Shown here piece after piece: positions 12,054 to 24,533 of a stretch of 64,000 nucleotides of DNA. The notes below the pieces were generated by a model. It ran no database searches, was not told the origin of the DNA, and saw nothing but the letters and a program-made list of their open reading frames with translations. Origin of the DNA: Ligula intestinalis (taxonomy: Eukaryota; Platyhelminthes; Cestoda; Diphyllobothriidea; Diphyllobothriidae). The translations under genes and the position numbers were made by a program. Within the stretch, counting starts at the first letter, position 1, and each line of letters starts with the position of its first letter. The stretch spans positions 42,729,110 through 42,793,109 of the forward strand of contig JAYGXS010000001.1 of the NCBI GenBank assembly GCA_036362985.1. Direction: 5' to 3'.

Positions 12054-13030
12054 ACCGAGAATCGGTTGTATATTTTTCTACCTCCAAGCACCTTTAAAGC
12101 GCGCTTGATGTCTCCTCATCAGTCATCTTGCTCGGTTCCTCTGTTGTTATCACATAGAGTTTGTGTGTGCACGGGTTAAACCCATTTGGACTGCTTATTC
12201 TTCTTTTTCATTACTCCCTATATTCTCTCAGTGTGGTTGTTTCAGACCTCGTGCGCATGTTTATTGGTTCAAAATCATCCTTTTCACATAAATCGGTCCA
12301 GTGACATTAACATTTGTCATCCTTTTGTTATATAAATCTGCATTTTACTCTATATTTGTTCTGGATTGGGCTGTCCTGGGCGAGATACCGGCAATGGATA
12401 TCAGATCATCATAAGCAAAATTGTCGACATCCCATGGAAAAGAAGAGACTGATGTTTGACGGAATTAGTGGCTCCATTATTGCTCATTGGCTGTCTGTGA
12501 ACGGCCAGTGGTGTCACTTAACCTCTGCGTAAATACCAATATGGCTACTGGCTTTAACGGTTATCGTTCTTAGGTTGATTTTACGCTCGGTGTGCGTGAT
12601 AGCCTGCCGTTATGGGGCCGGGGTGTCAATGAGTCCGTAGATCTATCACGCCTAGTGCCGACCTTCACAGTCGGGATGGGCTATGTCGTAGGGAGCCGAA
12701 ATGGCGACACCCACCACACTAGTGTTTTTCGACCACCGGACTTACAACAAGGGTTGCGTGTATCCACAATGCAGACAAATAAGGAGCCCTTGGTGTTATT
12801 CTACTTGCTACCACGAGAAGTCAGCTGTTTGGTGTCGGATGTTTTTCACTGACTCGACGTGACTGTGAGAGGCGGCGGATGTTGCGACAGTGTGAAGCGT
12901 ACTCCACTTTGCCCACAAATAATGTGCATTGCCAAATCCGCAGGTCCTATGGGAGGGAGTCTTTAGTCCCGTAGACGAGTTAACCTTTTGGGTGGTTTCC
13001 TGACTGAAATTAAACACCAGCCTATCGTAA
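12054..13030. other. 3' flank of RING/CCCH gene and intergenic DNA
   Basis: Probably holds the 3' UTR for the first few hundred bases. After that I recognise nothing: the short frames present lack motifs. Confidence 0.4.
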
Positions 13031-13084
13031 TGGTACCAAGAGCCGAGATGTCACTGTCTAATTACGCCCTGTTGACTCCTAAAT

Positions 13085-13470
13085 GAAAACACAGCAATAA
13101 GGGCGTGTCACCAGAAGGGGTGTTTTATTGTGTACAGAACCCGGAGTTGCTATCTCAGGCTGCAGTGGCTGCTGGCAAGATCAGGGCTGATGTTTACCGT
13201 GCCCGAGAGTGTCTGCAAGTCTCTCGTGTGAGGTGTGACAGTTGCTTGTGAGTGATCGTGAAGCGAGTGCATGTGGTGCATGATTGGTGTGTTGTAGTGC
13301 TCGAGGTCGCTTGTTGCGTGGTGGCAGGGTGGCGCATTCATGTGGCTCTTGAGAAACTGCGATTAGTTGGACACGCGTGTGTGTGCGAGTAAAAGTCAGT
13401 CAGCGCGACTGAAGCGGCCGCCTGTGAAAACACATAACCTTCATACAGTTCGCATTGAACAAGGAGGCCA
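13085..13470 (+). repeat. Degenerate SINE-like repeat B
   Basis: Contains the family block (CACCAGAAGGGGTGTTTTATTG, then a short stretch like CTCAGGCTGCAGTGGC) also found at 14790, 41350 and, inverted, at 17560 and 37740. The tRNA-like head is not readable in this copy. Confidence 0.4.
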
Positions 13471-13734
13471 TTGTTGGCTGTTCGTCGCAGGAGCTACTTG
13501 TCGGGACAAACTGCGAGCAAATCGGTTAGGCTGATGCCTAACACTGCCTACCTCCTCACGGGGTCTAGGAAAACCGACCTCGAGATCCTATTACGCAGTC
13601 CGTTGGCTACTCTGAGCTATTTTTATAACAGTTTTCCGGCAGACACACTTGGCGTACTGTGATATAGCTATTTCGGGCTATTGGCCCTCATCAGCCACAG
13701 GCAGCCAACCCTAGTGTAGCAGCTGAAATTGCCG

Positions 13735-13800
13735 CCGCACCCAAGTTTTTAACTCGCGCCTCGCCGGGCAGGCGTCCTAACCATTGAACCATAGTGTTAC
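13735..13800 (-). repeat. tRNA-like sequence, possible SINE head or tRNA pseudogene
   Basis: On the minus strand ATGGTTCAATGGTTAGGACG contains a good A box (TGGTTCAATGG), followed by GCCTGCCCGGCGAGGCGCG, which could form an anticodon-arm-like stem. The B box is degenerate (GAGTTAAAAAC) and no acceptor stem closes. Not a working tRNA as it stands. Confidence 0.35.
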
Positions 13801-14699
13801 TAACAGTTGGCTAGTAATATCAATTATAAGTGGCTTTGCGGAACACAGTTGGTTGATCCGACTCGCAAAAGCATTATCCCACGATGGGCGCATCCTGAGG
13901 AATAAATCGGTGTACGAACAAATAACTCTGAGCTATGCCACGTTAACATTGCCGCCATCAGTGGTACACGCTCTCCTAAGCTGGGACAGTTGAATGAGGC
14001 TGACAGCTACATTGTGAGTAATAACCACCTCCAGGTACACTGACTGGATGCTGGGATCCTTTCGTCATCGACAACGACCACTTTAGGCAGTCATCCGCAG
14101 TAATAGATGATCGTCTCACGGCGATGTGACGTACAATTTGTGAGAAGAGAGTCGGCACTCCTGTTATCACATTTCTAAACGCTGAGAAACAGGGACTTTG
14201 CGGACGACAAGTATTAGGAGGATCTGCGCCACCCATCAGTATCTAAGCCGAAGATGGAAGAGATTGTGTGCCGTTTGAGCGGCGTTTGTATGCACAGCAG
14301 TAGAATCAGTGTATTCGGCACAGAGGCGCGCGGCAAATTGCGGCCTGCGGGCGCGTCTGTCCGCTAGCGTGCTGTAGGCGTGAGGCATTAAATGTCATTT
14401 AAGAATGAGTCACTTGCCGTTTAATCAGTTGATTGGCCGATATCAGTTTGTGGGTGCCGGTGACTGGCTGTCCCAATGGCACTTTGAGCACTGATCATAT
14501 GACCTCTTGCGCGGCGTGGGCGTTGGAGGTGGAAGGTGCTACAACTCACTCCCCTTCCCCCCCCCCACCAGACAGCGAACAAAGTGAGGGATCGACATCT
14601 TCGTTGCCTTTTGTAATTCAAGGGCACGCGTTAATATATGTAAAGCCAATGACGAAGCTTTAACCGGTCCTCACGGAAAAGGTTGTCGTAACCGCAGCG

Positions 14700-15065
14700 G
14701 ACTCCCGATGTGGTAATTTGGCTCGTCACTATCTCGTGCAAATTTGTGGCGTCTAAGCCGTGGATGCACTCGTAGGCTAAATCCCAAGTTGTTGCAAAAT
14801 ATAGGAGTCACTAGAACTAGGGCTTTGTTGTGCACGGGACCCCGTGTTGTTGTCTCAGGCAGCAGTGACCTCTGGCGAAGCCATGACTACTGTTTGTTGC
14901 ATCCAGTCATGCCTCAGAGAGTGCGAAACAGCGGTTGCAGTTACTGTTACGCGATTGTGGAGCAAGTTCAAATGGTGTGCATTTGGTATGTTGCCTTAAC
15001 CGTGGTGGTATCGTGTATAGTGGCCCATGCTGTGTCGGTTGAGGGCGTTGCTTGTTCCTGTTGAC
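14700..15065 (+). repeat. SINE-like repeat B, diverged copy
   Basis: The block GTCACTAGAACTAGGGC, then TTGTTGTGCACGGGACCCC and GTCTCAGGCAGCAGTGACC, matches the body of the tRNA-headed family seen complete at 17110-17700 (inverted) and 41250-41650. The head is badly decayed. Confidence 0.45.
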
Positions 15066-15338
15066 CTTAGACAGCCGCAACCGCCTGGACGCAAGTGTTT
15101 GTGTGTGGAAGTCGATCAGGGGTCTGCAGGTCAGCGAATAATAAGCATATGCCTGCGAAGTTGAGGCAGCAAGAACTAAACGAAGAAGCCGGGCAGCACT
15201 GCGGGCTGTCCACCACAAAGCTTTCTTCATCCGTATGCCGTCTGTGTAGCCTATTTTATATACGCAACGGAATCAGAAAGAAGGAAAGTCAGTGTGTCTG
15301 TTGACAGAATACGGACCGGAGAGCCATTTTAGTTGTCG

Positions 15339-15845
15339 TGTCTGTCCGAAGCCCTCATAACTCCTAACGCCACAGACAATGTCACTCAGACCATAGGACC
15401 TCGCGCGAAATCAGTTTTCCCGCTTGCCTCGAGGCATGCGCAAACCGACGGGCGACCGCCACTGCTGCCAGATGCAACTGACGCGCACCCAAACTCACGC
15501 ACCATGTCTCTCCCATTCTGGCCTCAACCAACAGTGGCTTGACCTCAATCCCTCCAATGAGATTCCCGCCTTAGTAGACTGACCTCATTTAGAAGGTTGG
15601 CCTCAATCCGCGGGACCCAGAAATCAATGCGGTGTCTGCCTCCAGGCATCACTCCGGACCCGACCCGACTAGGGAATGGATGCACTAGTCCGCGAGTCAA
15701 AACTCTTTCCATCTATTCTTCTGTCCTTTACGCAGAATACACTATTCCTAACAATGTGGCTTTCCCACCGTTTTCTCGCCTCACCTAAAAGAACCACGGG
15801 CCTGGAAGATCTTAGTTGTTAGGGTAAACTTTTTTAGCCTTCACA
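15339..15845 (+). mobile_element. Solo LTR, long-U3 variant
   Basis: Begins TGTCTGTCC and ends TTAGCCTTCACA. It contains the conserved 3' half of the window's LTR family, including the GGGCCTGGAAGATC block; the AATAAA position is mutated to AATACA. Most of its length can be followed base by base in the copy at 24534-25024, which fixes the limits. No internal region adjoins either end. Confidence 0.65.
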
Positions 15846-17105
15846 CTTGTCGATACCGTAATTCAAGGTCTCTGGCCGGGTATTCTCACCAGTATAAAGT
15901 CATTTAACGTCTATCCAGCCGCATCGACGAAACTTTGGTGCTCATAAATCTGCGATCTGGGTCCCCACCCATGATACCTTACGATCCACTAAACATGACT
16001 TGACCATATCTACTTGCCGGAAGTTTAAATCATGGCTCTCCGGACCGCAGCCCATCAGCGAACACACGACCTCTCTCTCTCCGATCCGATTGCGTTTTGG
16101 CATTTACTTGGATGGCGTGCGGATAAACAGAGCCTCGAATGAGATGGTGACAAACCACATGCCTAAGTAATGATCACGCCAATTACCAACACCTATGGCG
16201 AATTCACGGCCACTGAGGAGTATCGTGTCCACTAAGAACATGTCTAATCAATGCAAGAGCCCTTTCGTTGATGAATGTTCACCAACCGCTAACGGAATTC
16301 ACTTGTCTCACTCTGCCTTAGATCTCATTTCTCCGGCCCTGACAGCAGTCCTAGCAGCTAGTAGCATAGGTAGACTGGCTGACGATAACTAATAGGCCGG
16401 AAATTGCCATTCCAGCCTCCCTTGTCTTTGGTGGAAATACTATCTGTCTATACAATATAGTGACTGCATATCAAAAATACCGTAGCCCTGCGCCGTCGCA
16501 CTCTTAACTTGTTGCTTTCGCCGATAAAGCGTTCGTGTGAATATGAAGCCTCGTGTCTAAACGATATCAATCCGATGGTTAGAGTTCACGAGTTTCAGTA
16601 CTACATCATGTTCAACATCTAAGAGTACTTCGCTCAGCGTCTTCCCGTGTCTTAACCGGAACATTTTCTCAAACCTGAACTGTTATGCAAATTTTAACCA
16701 TCACCCTAGCATTGACACCAATCCTAACCGTAAATCTGATCTACGTTTCCCTGAGTTACGGAGCCTTCACGTTCTCCTATCCTGCCGGGGAGATCACGTA
16801 AATGATTCCGACTCTAAATCCTTATCGGAAACCTCCTCCATTACCACTACTTGCAACGTCATCCCCACTAATCGTACCATAAATCCACGAGCTCAGTAAC
16901 CACATTCAAATCCTGCTCTTAGTGCCGACAGTTCGGCCGTCAGTTCCGACAAGATCCAACGTCTGCTCCACATCGGGGTAGTACAGGGACGCTAATTTAC
17001 GCGTGGCTCAGGTTCAGCAGTAGCCGACTTGCATTGCATCTACCACATTCTCCCTACCTTCACTCAAGACAGACCCTTAAGTCAAGACAGTGCCCCGAAT
17101 ACCGA
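15846..17105. other. No gene seen
   Basis: Mixed-composition DNA with short frames only. I recognise no repeat with confidence. Confidence 0.4.
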
Positions 17106-17109
17106 AGGC

Positions 17110-17700
17110 GGAGTCAGGCGCAACTGATCGGCACGGCAAAATCCACGCCTAAGCGTACCATTTGGCGGACGCCCAAAAGATTCTGCCCCCTTGCTCGTTC
17201 ACTGCCCGCGGCCCCCAACGTCATCCGTCTTTGCAGGCGGCTGTTCCGACTCGCTGACCCTAAAACGCTCGACTCATATTCACTCGCACACGCACGCGAG
17301 CACACAGACGCACGCACACGCGTGCCCCACTAGTCACGGTTTCTCAAAGGAGACTTAAGCGGGCCACCTCAAGGCCGATGCAGCAAAGACCTCTACTCGC
17401 GACCCCCCCCCCCCCTCTGGTAACTGCAACACGGTACTAGCAAACCACTTGAACTCGCTTCACAGTCATGTAAAAGCAGCCGCCATCATCACTCTCGCAC
17501 AGCCACAGACACTCTTGGGCACGACTGGACGCAGTCAACACCAGCCCTGGCTTTGCTAGCGGCCACTGCTGCCTGAAACAGCAATGCAGGGTTCTGCGCG
17601 CAATAAATTCTCCTACTTATGTCTTCTGTCTATTATCTCTCACCTAGGATTCGACCTGATGATTGTAGTGATCCGAGTCCAACCACTACACCATCATGAT
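17110..17700 (-). repeat. SINE-like repeat B with tRNA-like head
   Basis: On the minus strand it starts with GATGGTGTAGTGGTTGG (A box TGGTGTAGTGG) and 26 bases later GGTCGAATCC (B box lacking one T), the spacing of a tRNA gene promoter. The body contains the AATTTATTGCGCGCAGAACC block and a poly-G run (C run at about 17402-17414 on the plus strand). Its far end, near 17110-17250, matches 41520-41620 in opposite orientation. A Pol III promoter ahead of a non-coding body is the SINE layout; 590 bases is long for one. Confidence 0.55.
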
Positions 17701-17907
17701 CCTTGCTCCACTATTTAACTCTGACCAGGGTTATAATATGACAGCAAAAGGATGGAAACGAAGGCACAGATTCCAGCTCACATATCCTCGGCCTCTGTGC
17801 TACACATCTGATCGTACACCACCTCGTCACAGCCGACACTTGACGAGGATTTTAATGCGATAAGAAGATAGGAGCAGTAGCTTGGAGCCCAATTCACACA
17901 TCTATAG

Positions 17908-18400
17908 GAGTTAAGGTTAAGACGGTTTATCCTAACAGCTAAAATCCCTCAGGCCCTGGTTCCTTAGGAGATAGAAGTCTTGGGAAGGCAGAGTAGACGA
18001 AACAGTGTATTGTTTACAGAAGGGATAAGGGTAAGGTTGCCAATAGGTCTTGCAGGGCGTACGACCGCGATTCCCGTAGGCCAGGGCGGCGTCGCCTGCC
18101 GCCGCGACGCAGGAGGCCCGAAATTCCAAGTGTCCTCTCACCACAGTCATCGCGGGCATCAGGCCAGAAGACAGAGCGCGTTCAATGGCAAGGTCGGCCT
18201 GCGATTGGTTGCATTTGCAAGTTGAGACTGGGTGTGTTCGTAAGTGGCTCAGACCATTGAGCGAAAACGGACAGGGGGTGCTGAGACTAAGCACCTGGCC
18301 GCAGGCGGGATTAGCGCGCAAGGCAAAGGCGCTGTCCGTCAGATCTTGGGTTCCAAGTGGCTGCTTGGGCCACTACACATCTTCGTCCTTTTTGCTACAC
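17908..18400 (-). mobile_element. Solo LTR, CsRn1-like family
   Basis: The low-coordinate end (GTTAAGGTTAAGACGG, then CTGGTTCCTTAGGAGA) is the reverse complement of the family's conserved 3' end. The polyadenylation region around 18000 reads CAGTGTATTGTTTACAGAAG on the plus strand. The U3 end is uncertain. Confidence 0.55.
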
Positions 18401-18849
18401 ACAAACACACACCACTATACACCGCTTGATCACAACCTACGGACCCCACAGAGTGTGTGTGTGTCTGACCATCGGTTTCGATTATATCAACCAAGAGCAC
18501 CAACAGGTTGGTACATGAGGTGACGACCTCAGGGCTTAGTTTAAAGTGATAGAGGACGTAGCTAGCGGCTCCGCACTCTTCACCTTCTCCCATGAGTCTC
18601 GAAGACTAGATGGGGTCCGGCGCGGCTGCTGTATCAAATGAAAGCCAATACACCGCCTAATTTAGTCTTAAAGTGACAGTAGACTTTGCGCGGGTGCTAC
18701 TGTGCTATCTATCCTCACTCAACTATAGTAGGTGTCGGGCCAGACTTAGGTAAACCAGGAATGGTACTGCTTACTTCTAATACTACGTACTAGGGTGTAA
18801 CTTAGTGATAGTACTTTTTGGTACTGGTACTGACTGTTTTGTACGTCAG

Positions 18850-19401
18850 AAGTGACGCTGATTAAGTCAGCACTGGGCTCATATCCCCTAAATCACGACA
18901 GGAAGTCTAGCAGTATTGGTGCTGGCACTGACACCACCATTTATCAGAGGTGACGCTGATTTAGCCATCGCTAGGGCTCATCCTCTTGGTCTCAACAGGG
19001 AATGTGAATCAGGGTTTTGCTATTTCGGGTAAGTACATGCTTGGGGTCATGAGCAAGGCTGCATTTGTCATGGTTTCCGCACTCTCATCTCTATCAATGG
19101 AGCTGTACGCACTAAGACCATACCGATATAGTTACATGCCTATGCTAGAAGTGCTTATTCAAGTAATCGTGCTTACTAAGGCCAGTACTTAGTATATTAT
19201 TAGTACTGTCTATGTATGCTTTTTAAGGAGTCGCACCCAGTATGCACTCCCATCTGTGGGATGGAATAGTGATTAGCATTTGGACAATAATATAGCGTTT
19301 GTAGAGTAATGATTTAAGTCAGCTCTGGGCTCATATCTCCACGTGTCAGTAATAAATGTAGTAGAACTTGTGCTAGCTCTGACGCCACCATTTGTCGGAG
19401 G
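18850..19401 (+). repeat. Degenerate tandem-like repeat
   Basis: A unit beginning GTGACGCTGATTAAGTCAGC, then CTGGGCTCATATC and ending CACCACCATTTATCAGAGG, recurs at 18950 (partial) and 19307-19401 (ending CACCATTTGTCGGAGG). Nearby DNA (18770-18840) is rich in GGTACT strings. Units are diverged and unevenly spaced. Confidence 0.45.
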
Positions 19402-19859
19402 TCAGACCATCATCTTTCTAAATAGGTGGGCTACAAGTACCGGTAATAGAGGACAACAGTGTTGCTGAGACTGGAATAGGCTAAAAAGCTTTGCTAAGCT
19501 TTGAGGACTCGACTGCACGATGAAAGCCAAGCAAGTCTAAACTAAGAGACTCGACTGCATGAATTAAGGGGTACATTAGTGTATAGACTGGGTAATTAAG
19601 TTACAGCCAATTAGAATTTAAGGTAAGGTAGATTGGAATTATGTGTGGCTAATAAAGCTATTTTACTGCTGCTGTTAGGAGAACTAGGCTATAATCAAAT
19701 AATTAAAAATAAATGAGCTTACATGCGTCCCAAGCTTTCATCCGGACTGATTTGTAAGACATCCGGCGAGAATGCACGTCCGCGAGGCAGATACGACTGT
19801 CATCAATGACTTGCAGTGGACGGGCAATACTCGTGCCCCTTATCGAGGGCCTAGAGTCA

Positions 19860-20012
19860 CTTAAGATTGGGTGGCGATCGTAACCCGCTGCGAGGTTGGG
19901 CGGGGTTTATTTCGGCTTAGGCGCTTCTACGCATCTATGAACAGACGGCGCCCTTCCCACCTGCGGCATACTTGTTAAGATTGGGTGACGATCGTAACCC
20001 GCCGCGGCGGGT
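19860..20012 (+). repeat. Short direct duplication
   Basis: TTAAGATTGGGTGGCGATCG with TAACCCGC at about 19862 recurs as TTAAGATTGGGTGACGATCG with TAACCCGC at about 19976, 114 bases apart. Confidence 0.5.
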
Positions 20013-20129
20013 TAGCCATGGTACTGGAGGCTACCTGAAACAACAACTGCTTACCCGTGCTCGGCCAAGAGGAACTTCACTGATTGTGCATCCCCGCGGA
20101 AACGTGGTCCACAAGCTGAACGTGAACGT

Positions 20130-20150
20130 CCCCCCCCCCCCCCCCCCCCC
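20130..20150. repeat. Poly-C run, 21 bases
   Basis: An uninterrupted run of 21 C. Shorter C or G runs occur at 17402, 27300, 37657 and 38177. Several lie in or next to repeat B or LTR sequence. Confidence 0.9.
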
Positions 20151-21659
20151 TGCCTTACAGAACCTATCGACGCGACATTCACGCCCCCGCAGAGTAGGAG
20201 TGCCATAATAGCCACCTTACAAAGGAGCCTTATTGCCAGCATGCATTTTAATCAAGCGGCGGTCACCTGCGAAAGCAACGCACCGAGGTTGGCAAACCAG
20301 CGCCTGGTGCCTCTAAAGCACGCTGACTATTCACACATCCTCTGTCACATTGCCTCAGAATGCTTTACCAGCGCATGAGTGCACTCAGTCGGATGCACAT
20401 CCCTGTAGCGATCTGTTTCCGCGATTGCCAGCGCTGTCACTCACCAATGTTGCGTTCAGTCCACCCAACACCTCCTATCAATCGACTTTTTACCTCAAGT
20501 GACTTGACACTTGTGCAGGTAGACTTTGGCGCCAGTCAATACTACATGCCATGTTGATCGGCTGCGCGTGGACAGAACCTAGGCTCAGGCATGCAAGTAA
20601 AGGGGTGGGGGGGGCAGAACAATCGCCAATACCTGTTAAGCGGCTTGTACGCTCTCTCACCCTAACAAAAGCTGTGAAATAGCTCTGTCCTCGCCGACTT
20701 TTGACTTGAGGATCGTCGAGTTTTGGCAGATTTCAATAATTCATTTGACTCACTTGGGAAAAAATCGGTGGCTTCGATAGGATTCGAACGCATGCCAGCA
20801 AAAGAAAAGCTTGATTGCAAGTGGGCCAAATGATTTTTTTTAAATCTGCCACAGCTTCCTACTAATTAGTTGTGCTTGGTATCCATCTGGTTAATGCTAG
20901 GCTGGGTGATTAAGAAATCCTGCCTGCGCAGTCAGTCTACTGTAGCAGATCTTGTGGATTCCACACGTTGCAGTAGGTTGGGCGGGTAAATTGACGTGGG
21001 TTTGAGTAACCTCACGGTCCTCGGTGGATACAGCGTTGACTGTACTAAAGCCTTCCCTTGCTGGCATGTTTGCTTTAGTATAAAAAAACTTACGGGCAAG
21101 TCGGCGCCGCATCCCCCACAGGATCAGCGATCGAGGCCGCTGCGTCGGATAATTGGACTATTGCCAGTAAAGGGTAGGGAGCAACGAGACTGCATTCGAG
21201 GAAGCTCAGAAGGGCTGCTCACAGATGTGAAACTATGGTTATGAGGAGGTTAATTCCTTCCTGCGATAGACCCCTTTAACATGTGTGGGGCTCTACATTT
21301 ACTGCAGTATGCGAGTAATGAACCCGGAACCTTTATTTGGATTTGTTTTGTACTTGCAATAGAAACGTAAAGTGACAAAGTATGTGGTCGTGCAACACAA
21401 ACTTCAGTGAGTACTTTGCATTGCCTTCGGTGTCAGCAGAACTCTAACGCAGATTTCATGCAGGCGAATCTGACGCATCAATAAAATAAGAGGATAAATT
21501 GCATCGTTCCCTCACGGACAGGAAGAAGAACGAAACACTATCCGACCATGTTCACCTGCTGTCTACTGACAACATTTTGGCTTACATACCACCGATAAAA
21601 TAATACTTCAGGTTCAAAACCTATAGACATAATGGTGTTTAAGTAACCCACTAACCTAA

Positions 21660-21980
21660 CGACAGTGCATGTGCGATTTACAAATCCGATAGGACGGTCG
21701 CACATGCATAGGCTTGCGTTCGATAAATTCTCTCAAGGCCTTCACATAACCTTCGTTTGGCTACAGCAGGAGCGGTTGCAATCAGATTGCGCAACGTAGT
21801 CCTGTGCACCTCAAAGAACTTCGTAAAACCACTGTGGTTATCATGACCGAACGCCGCCAACTTAGCCACCCGAAACTAATTGCCTTTCCCGGCGGCCAGT
21901 GTCCCTCGACGCTGATCATATTACTGACCCCAATTTGGTTTCTTCCCGCCTGACAGCCGAAGCATTTCTTCTAGTAAAGT
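21660..21980 (+). mobile_element. Penelope-like element 3' remnant
   Basis: Between about 21740 and 21880 a frame reads LATAGAVAIRLRNVV, matching LATAEAVAIRLAKPI near the C-terminus of the Penelope ORF at 57623-58693. The following DNA (GCTGATCA, then GACCC and CCTGACA) matches the 3' tail of the Penelope copy at 28744-29577. It ends where the LTR at 21981 begins. Confidence 0.6.
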
Positions 21981-22384
21981 ATCGCAGGGGGTTAATTGAG
22001 TTAAACCCAGCAACTGCGATCTTCAGAACATGGTTACTTTATGGTGGAGAAGAAGTCGGTAAAGGCCAAAGTAGTAGGAAGAGTTTATTGTGTACACAGG
22101 ACGGAGAATAGATGGAGGAAGTCTGACTTGAGCGGACACGACCATCCAGAAGGTTGACCGGGTCCCAAGTGCCCGTTTGAGAGCAGTCAGGCGTGTGGAC
22201 AGAGTGAGAGGGCGTTCATTGGCTAGGTCGGCCTGTGATTGGTTGAACACCGTGCGGGTGGACAGCGTGTGGGTGGTCCATGTCCCGTGCGCCAGTAAGT
22301 CTGGCGACTGCAATGACCTTGATGTCTAGACCGATTGAGGTCACGACAGGAAGGGCGGGCATCGTGCGGGCAACGAACACTACA
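21981..22384 (-). mobile_element. Solo LTR, CsRn1-like family
   Basis: Runs on the minus strand from TGTAGTGTTCGTTGCC to CCCCCTGCGAT and includes AATAAA at about 22090. It is nearly the same as the plus-strand LTR at 41942-42341. It abuts a Penelope tail, suggesting insertion into or beside it; no target duplication is evident. Confidence 0.75.
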
Positions 22385-22599
22385 AACGCACATACTCCAT
22401 ATATTTACGTAACGATATATATGTAAAGGCATGAAGAGAAGTTATTGAAAGCAAACATATGCGGTGACGCCACCTTCGGCAACGCACCAGAGGTGAGTTT
22501 GTAGCGTTTGTGAAACCCACTTCCTTCAAACTCGAGACGCGACTGACGTGCTCTGGCAGGGACAATCTTGTTTGCCCAGTCGCGCCTTTCCCAGCGCGA

Positions 22600-22970
22600 T
22601 GGGGCATGTCCGCACCGACGCGCGACCTTTGCCCTCGCACGACCTGGGCGCATAGACGCGCCTGAAACTGGTCGACCTATCAGCATCCCGAAGCGCTCGT
22701 GGTCAATCAACTTCCTGAAGCGCTTTCCAGTCTTCGGTCAATTTCTGCGCCGATGGACGTGGGAAGCCACTCTGAGCGGGACGCGCGTGACGCCGCACGT
22801 TCACGCAGCTCGCATGACCATGCCGTACCAATTGTTTACTTTCTCCTAACTGTTGTGTACTAAATGCATTCTTCCTTCTACTCTAACTTTCTCAAGACTC
22901 CTCCCATCACATAAAAAACCATGGGCCTGGAAGATCGTAGCTGCTAGGGTATACCGTCTTAGCCTCAACA
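22600..22970 (+). mobile_element. Solo LTR, CsRn1-like family
   Basis: The 3' half is typical (CTTCCTTCTACTC, then GGGCCTGGAAGATCGTAGC and CTTAGCCTCAACA). Its U3 differs from the neighbours. The start is approximate, and AATAAA has decayed to AATGCA. Confidence 0.6.
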
Positions 22971-23029
22971 TCCTATAAGTTCACGTGAATGCAAGTCTCG
23001 AGCTACCTTTTGGGCAGCCTCATGTTCCG

Positions 23030-23316
23030 CTGTGAAAGGTGCACACATGCCTCCAGCTGCCTACGCGGTCTGGCCAAGCACTTTCAGGACCGACGTACGC
23101 AAAAACCGTTTTCGGTGGCCGCTGGTATGACTGCCGCCAGGCATCACTCCGGACCCGACCTGACTTGGGAACGAACTGCACTCGTCCGAGAGCCAATTTC
23201 CTGTTGTACAGAATAAACTGTTCCTACCACTCTGGCCTCCCACCGTCTTCTCCTCTCTACAATGGATCGGGCCCGAAGATGGCACTGGCTAGGGTTTTCT
23301 CCATTAACCTTAACCT
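23030..23316 (+). mobile_element. Solo LTR, CsRn1-like family, short
   Basis: Contains CCAGGCATCACTCCGGACCC (shared with 15339-15845), TGTACAGAATAAACTG with AATAAA, then a degenerate 3' end (CCATTAACCTTAACC). The 5' part is uncertain. Confidence 0.55.
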
Positions 23317-23319
23317 CAC

Positions 23320-24229
23320 GTGATAGATGTGCTTATCAAATTATCTTATGCATTTTTCAACGGGAAGCTTCGCAAATATGACAGTACTGAAATAGAACGT
23401 ATATATTTAGAAAAGTTGAACGCCAGAGAAAATTTTCAAATACACTTCTTTATTTATACCATTGGAAGCTGTTTGAGGATGATAAAGCCGGGAGATGTGA
23501 GAGGTAGCCCGGTGGAGAAAAGCTACATATGACTTGCAAACATCAGACATGAAATCCACCATCGGTTTCTAATGTTGGCAGCAAGCTTTACCCATTTTCC
23601 TACTAACAGTCGTGTGTTTTCTGTCAGCCTTAAACCACTGTTGAAGAAAATTACTTATGAAGGCAGCATTTTGTTTTCCGCCCAAACGGAAAGTCAGTCC
23701 AAATTGAGGAATCCGCCCTCTTGAAGGACTTCGACTGCATACGTTTACTGCCCACAGAGGGAGAGATGAGATACTTGTAAAGATCTTCCCTGACAACAAC
23801 AAGGAATGTCAAAACAGCAAGAAAGCAACGTAGAATTACCCTTTTTCCAGCCTTTGGTCTCCGGTCCAATGTTTTCTGCACGAATCACGTTCTGACGATC
23901 TCCGTTAACTTTTTAGTCTGTTATGCATGTCACTTAAATAATATATTTTAAACATGTACATTTATTTTTGCAAAACGACCACTACCTAACCCTACAATAG
24001 CAGGGCATTTTGCGCTGAACTGCTTTACGTTCTGGCCCTTATCGTAGTAAACTAGGAAGGGCAAATGGTCTGCCTGGCTGTCCATGAAGTGAAAAAAATA
24101 ATAGAAATTGCCTTGCAAAATAGTCGAATTTCGGTCACTGACGCGCACGCCAACGTCAAGTTACCAAACCCTCGGCTACTGCAACCCGCAACCTTGTGGT
24201 AATATTTTGCCATAATTTCTGAATAAGTG
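23320..24229. other. No gene recognised
   Basis: Contains protein-like short frames, such as 23320-23532 on the plus strand, but none carries a motif I know and none is supported by clear splice sites. Confidence 0.35.
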
Positions 24230-24450
24230 CATATGCGCGCGCATTGCAGTCGGCCGGACTGAAAGATCAATGCGTGCAGAAAAACAAGCTGTGACTGCGA
24301 CTGAACAAAGAACAAAAACGCCAGGCCTAGTCTAAATGCCGAGGCAATTAATGCGCAAAACTTTTTCAGACTCGGTCTGAAAGACGCATCAATATTTGAG
24401 CTGCAAACCATCAGTAAGCAGTCGTGTTTTCTTTTCGGTAGCCAACATAC
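24230..24450 (+). repeat. Repeat C, copy 1
   Basis: The block from GGCCGGACTGAAAGATCAATG through TTAATGCGCAAAAC to CAGACTCGGTCTGAAAG matches 25490-25720 in the same orientation, and more weakly 27545-27700. Family unknown; no coding potential seen. Confidence 0.6.
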
Positions 24451-24533
24451 TTGATTCACTTCTCCCACTTTCTATACTTTCTGCTCAATTTATGGCATCC
24501 TTACGGGCTAAAGCAGTGAGCCTCTAGCGGTCA

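Noticed and set aside
20760..20850. tRNA gene on the minus strand (GTTCGAATCC present)
   Set aside because: No A box at proper spacing and the T-arm stem does not pair well.
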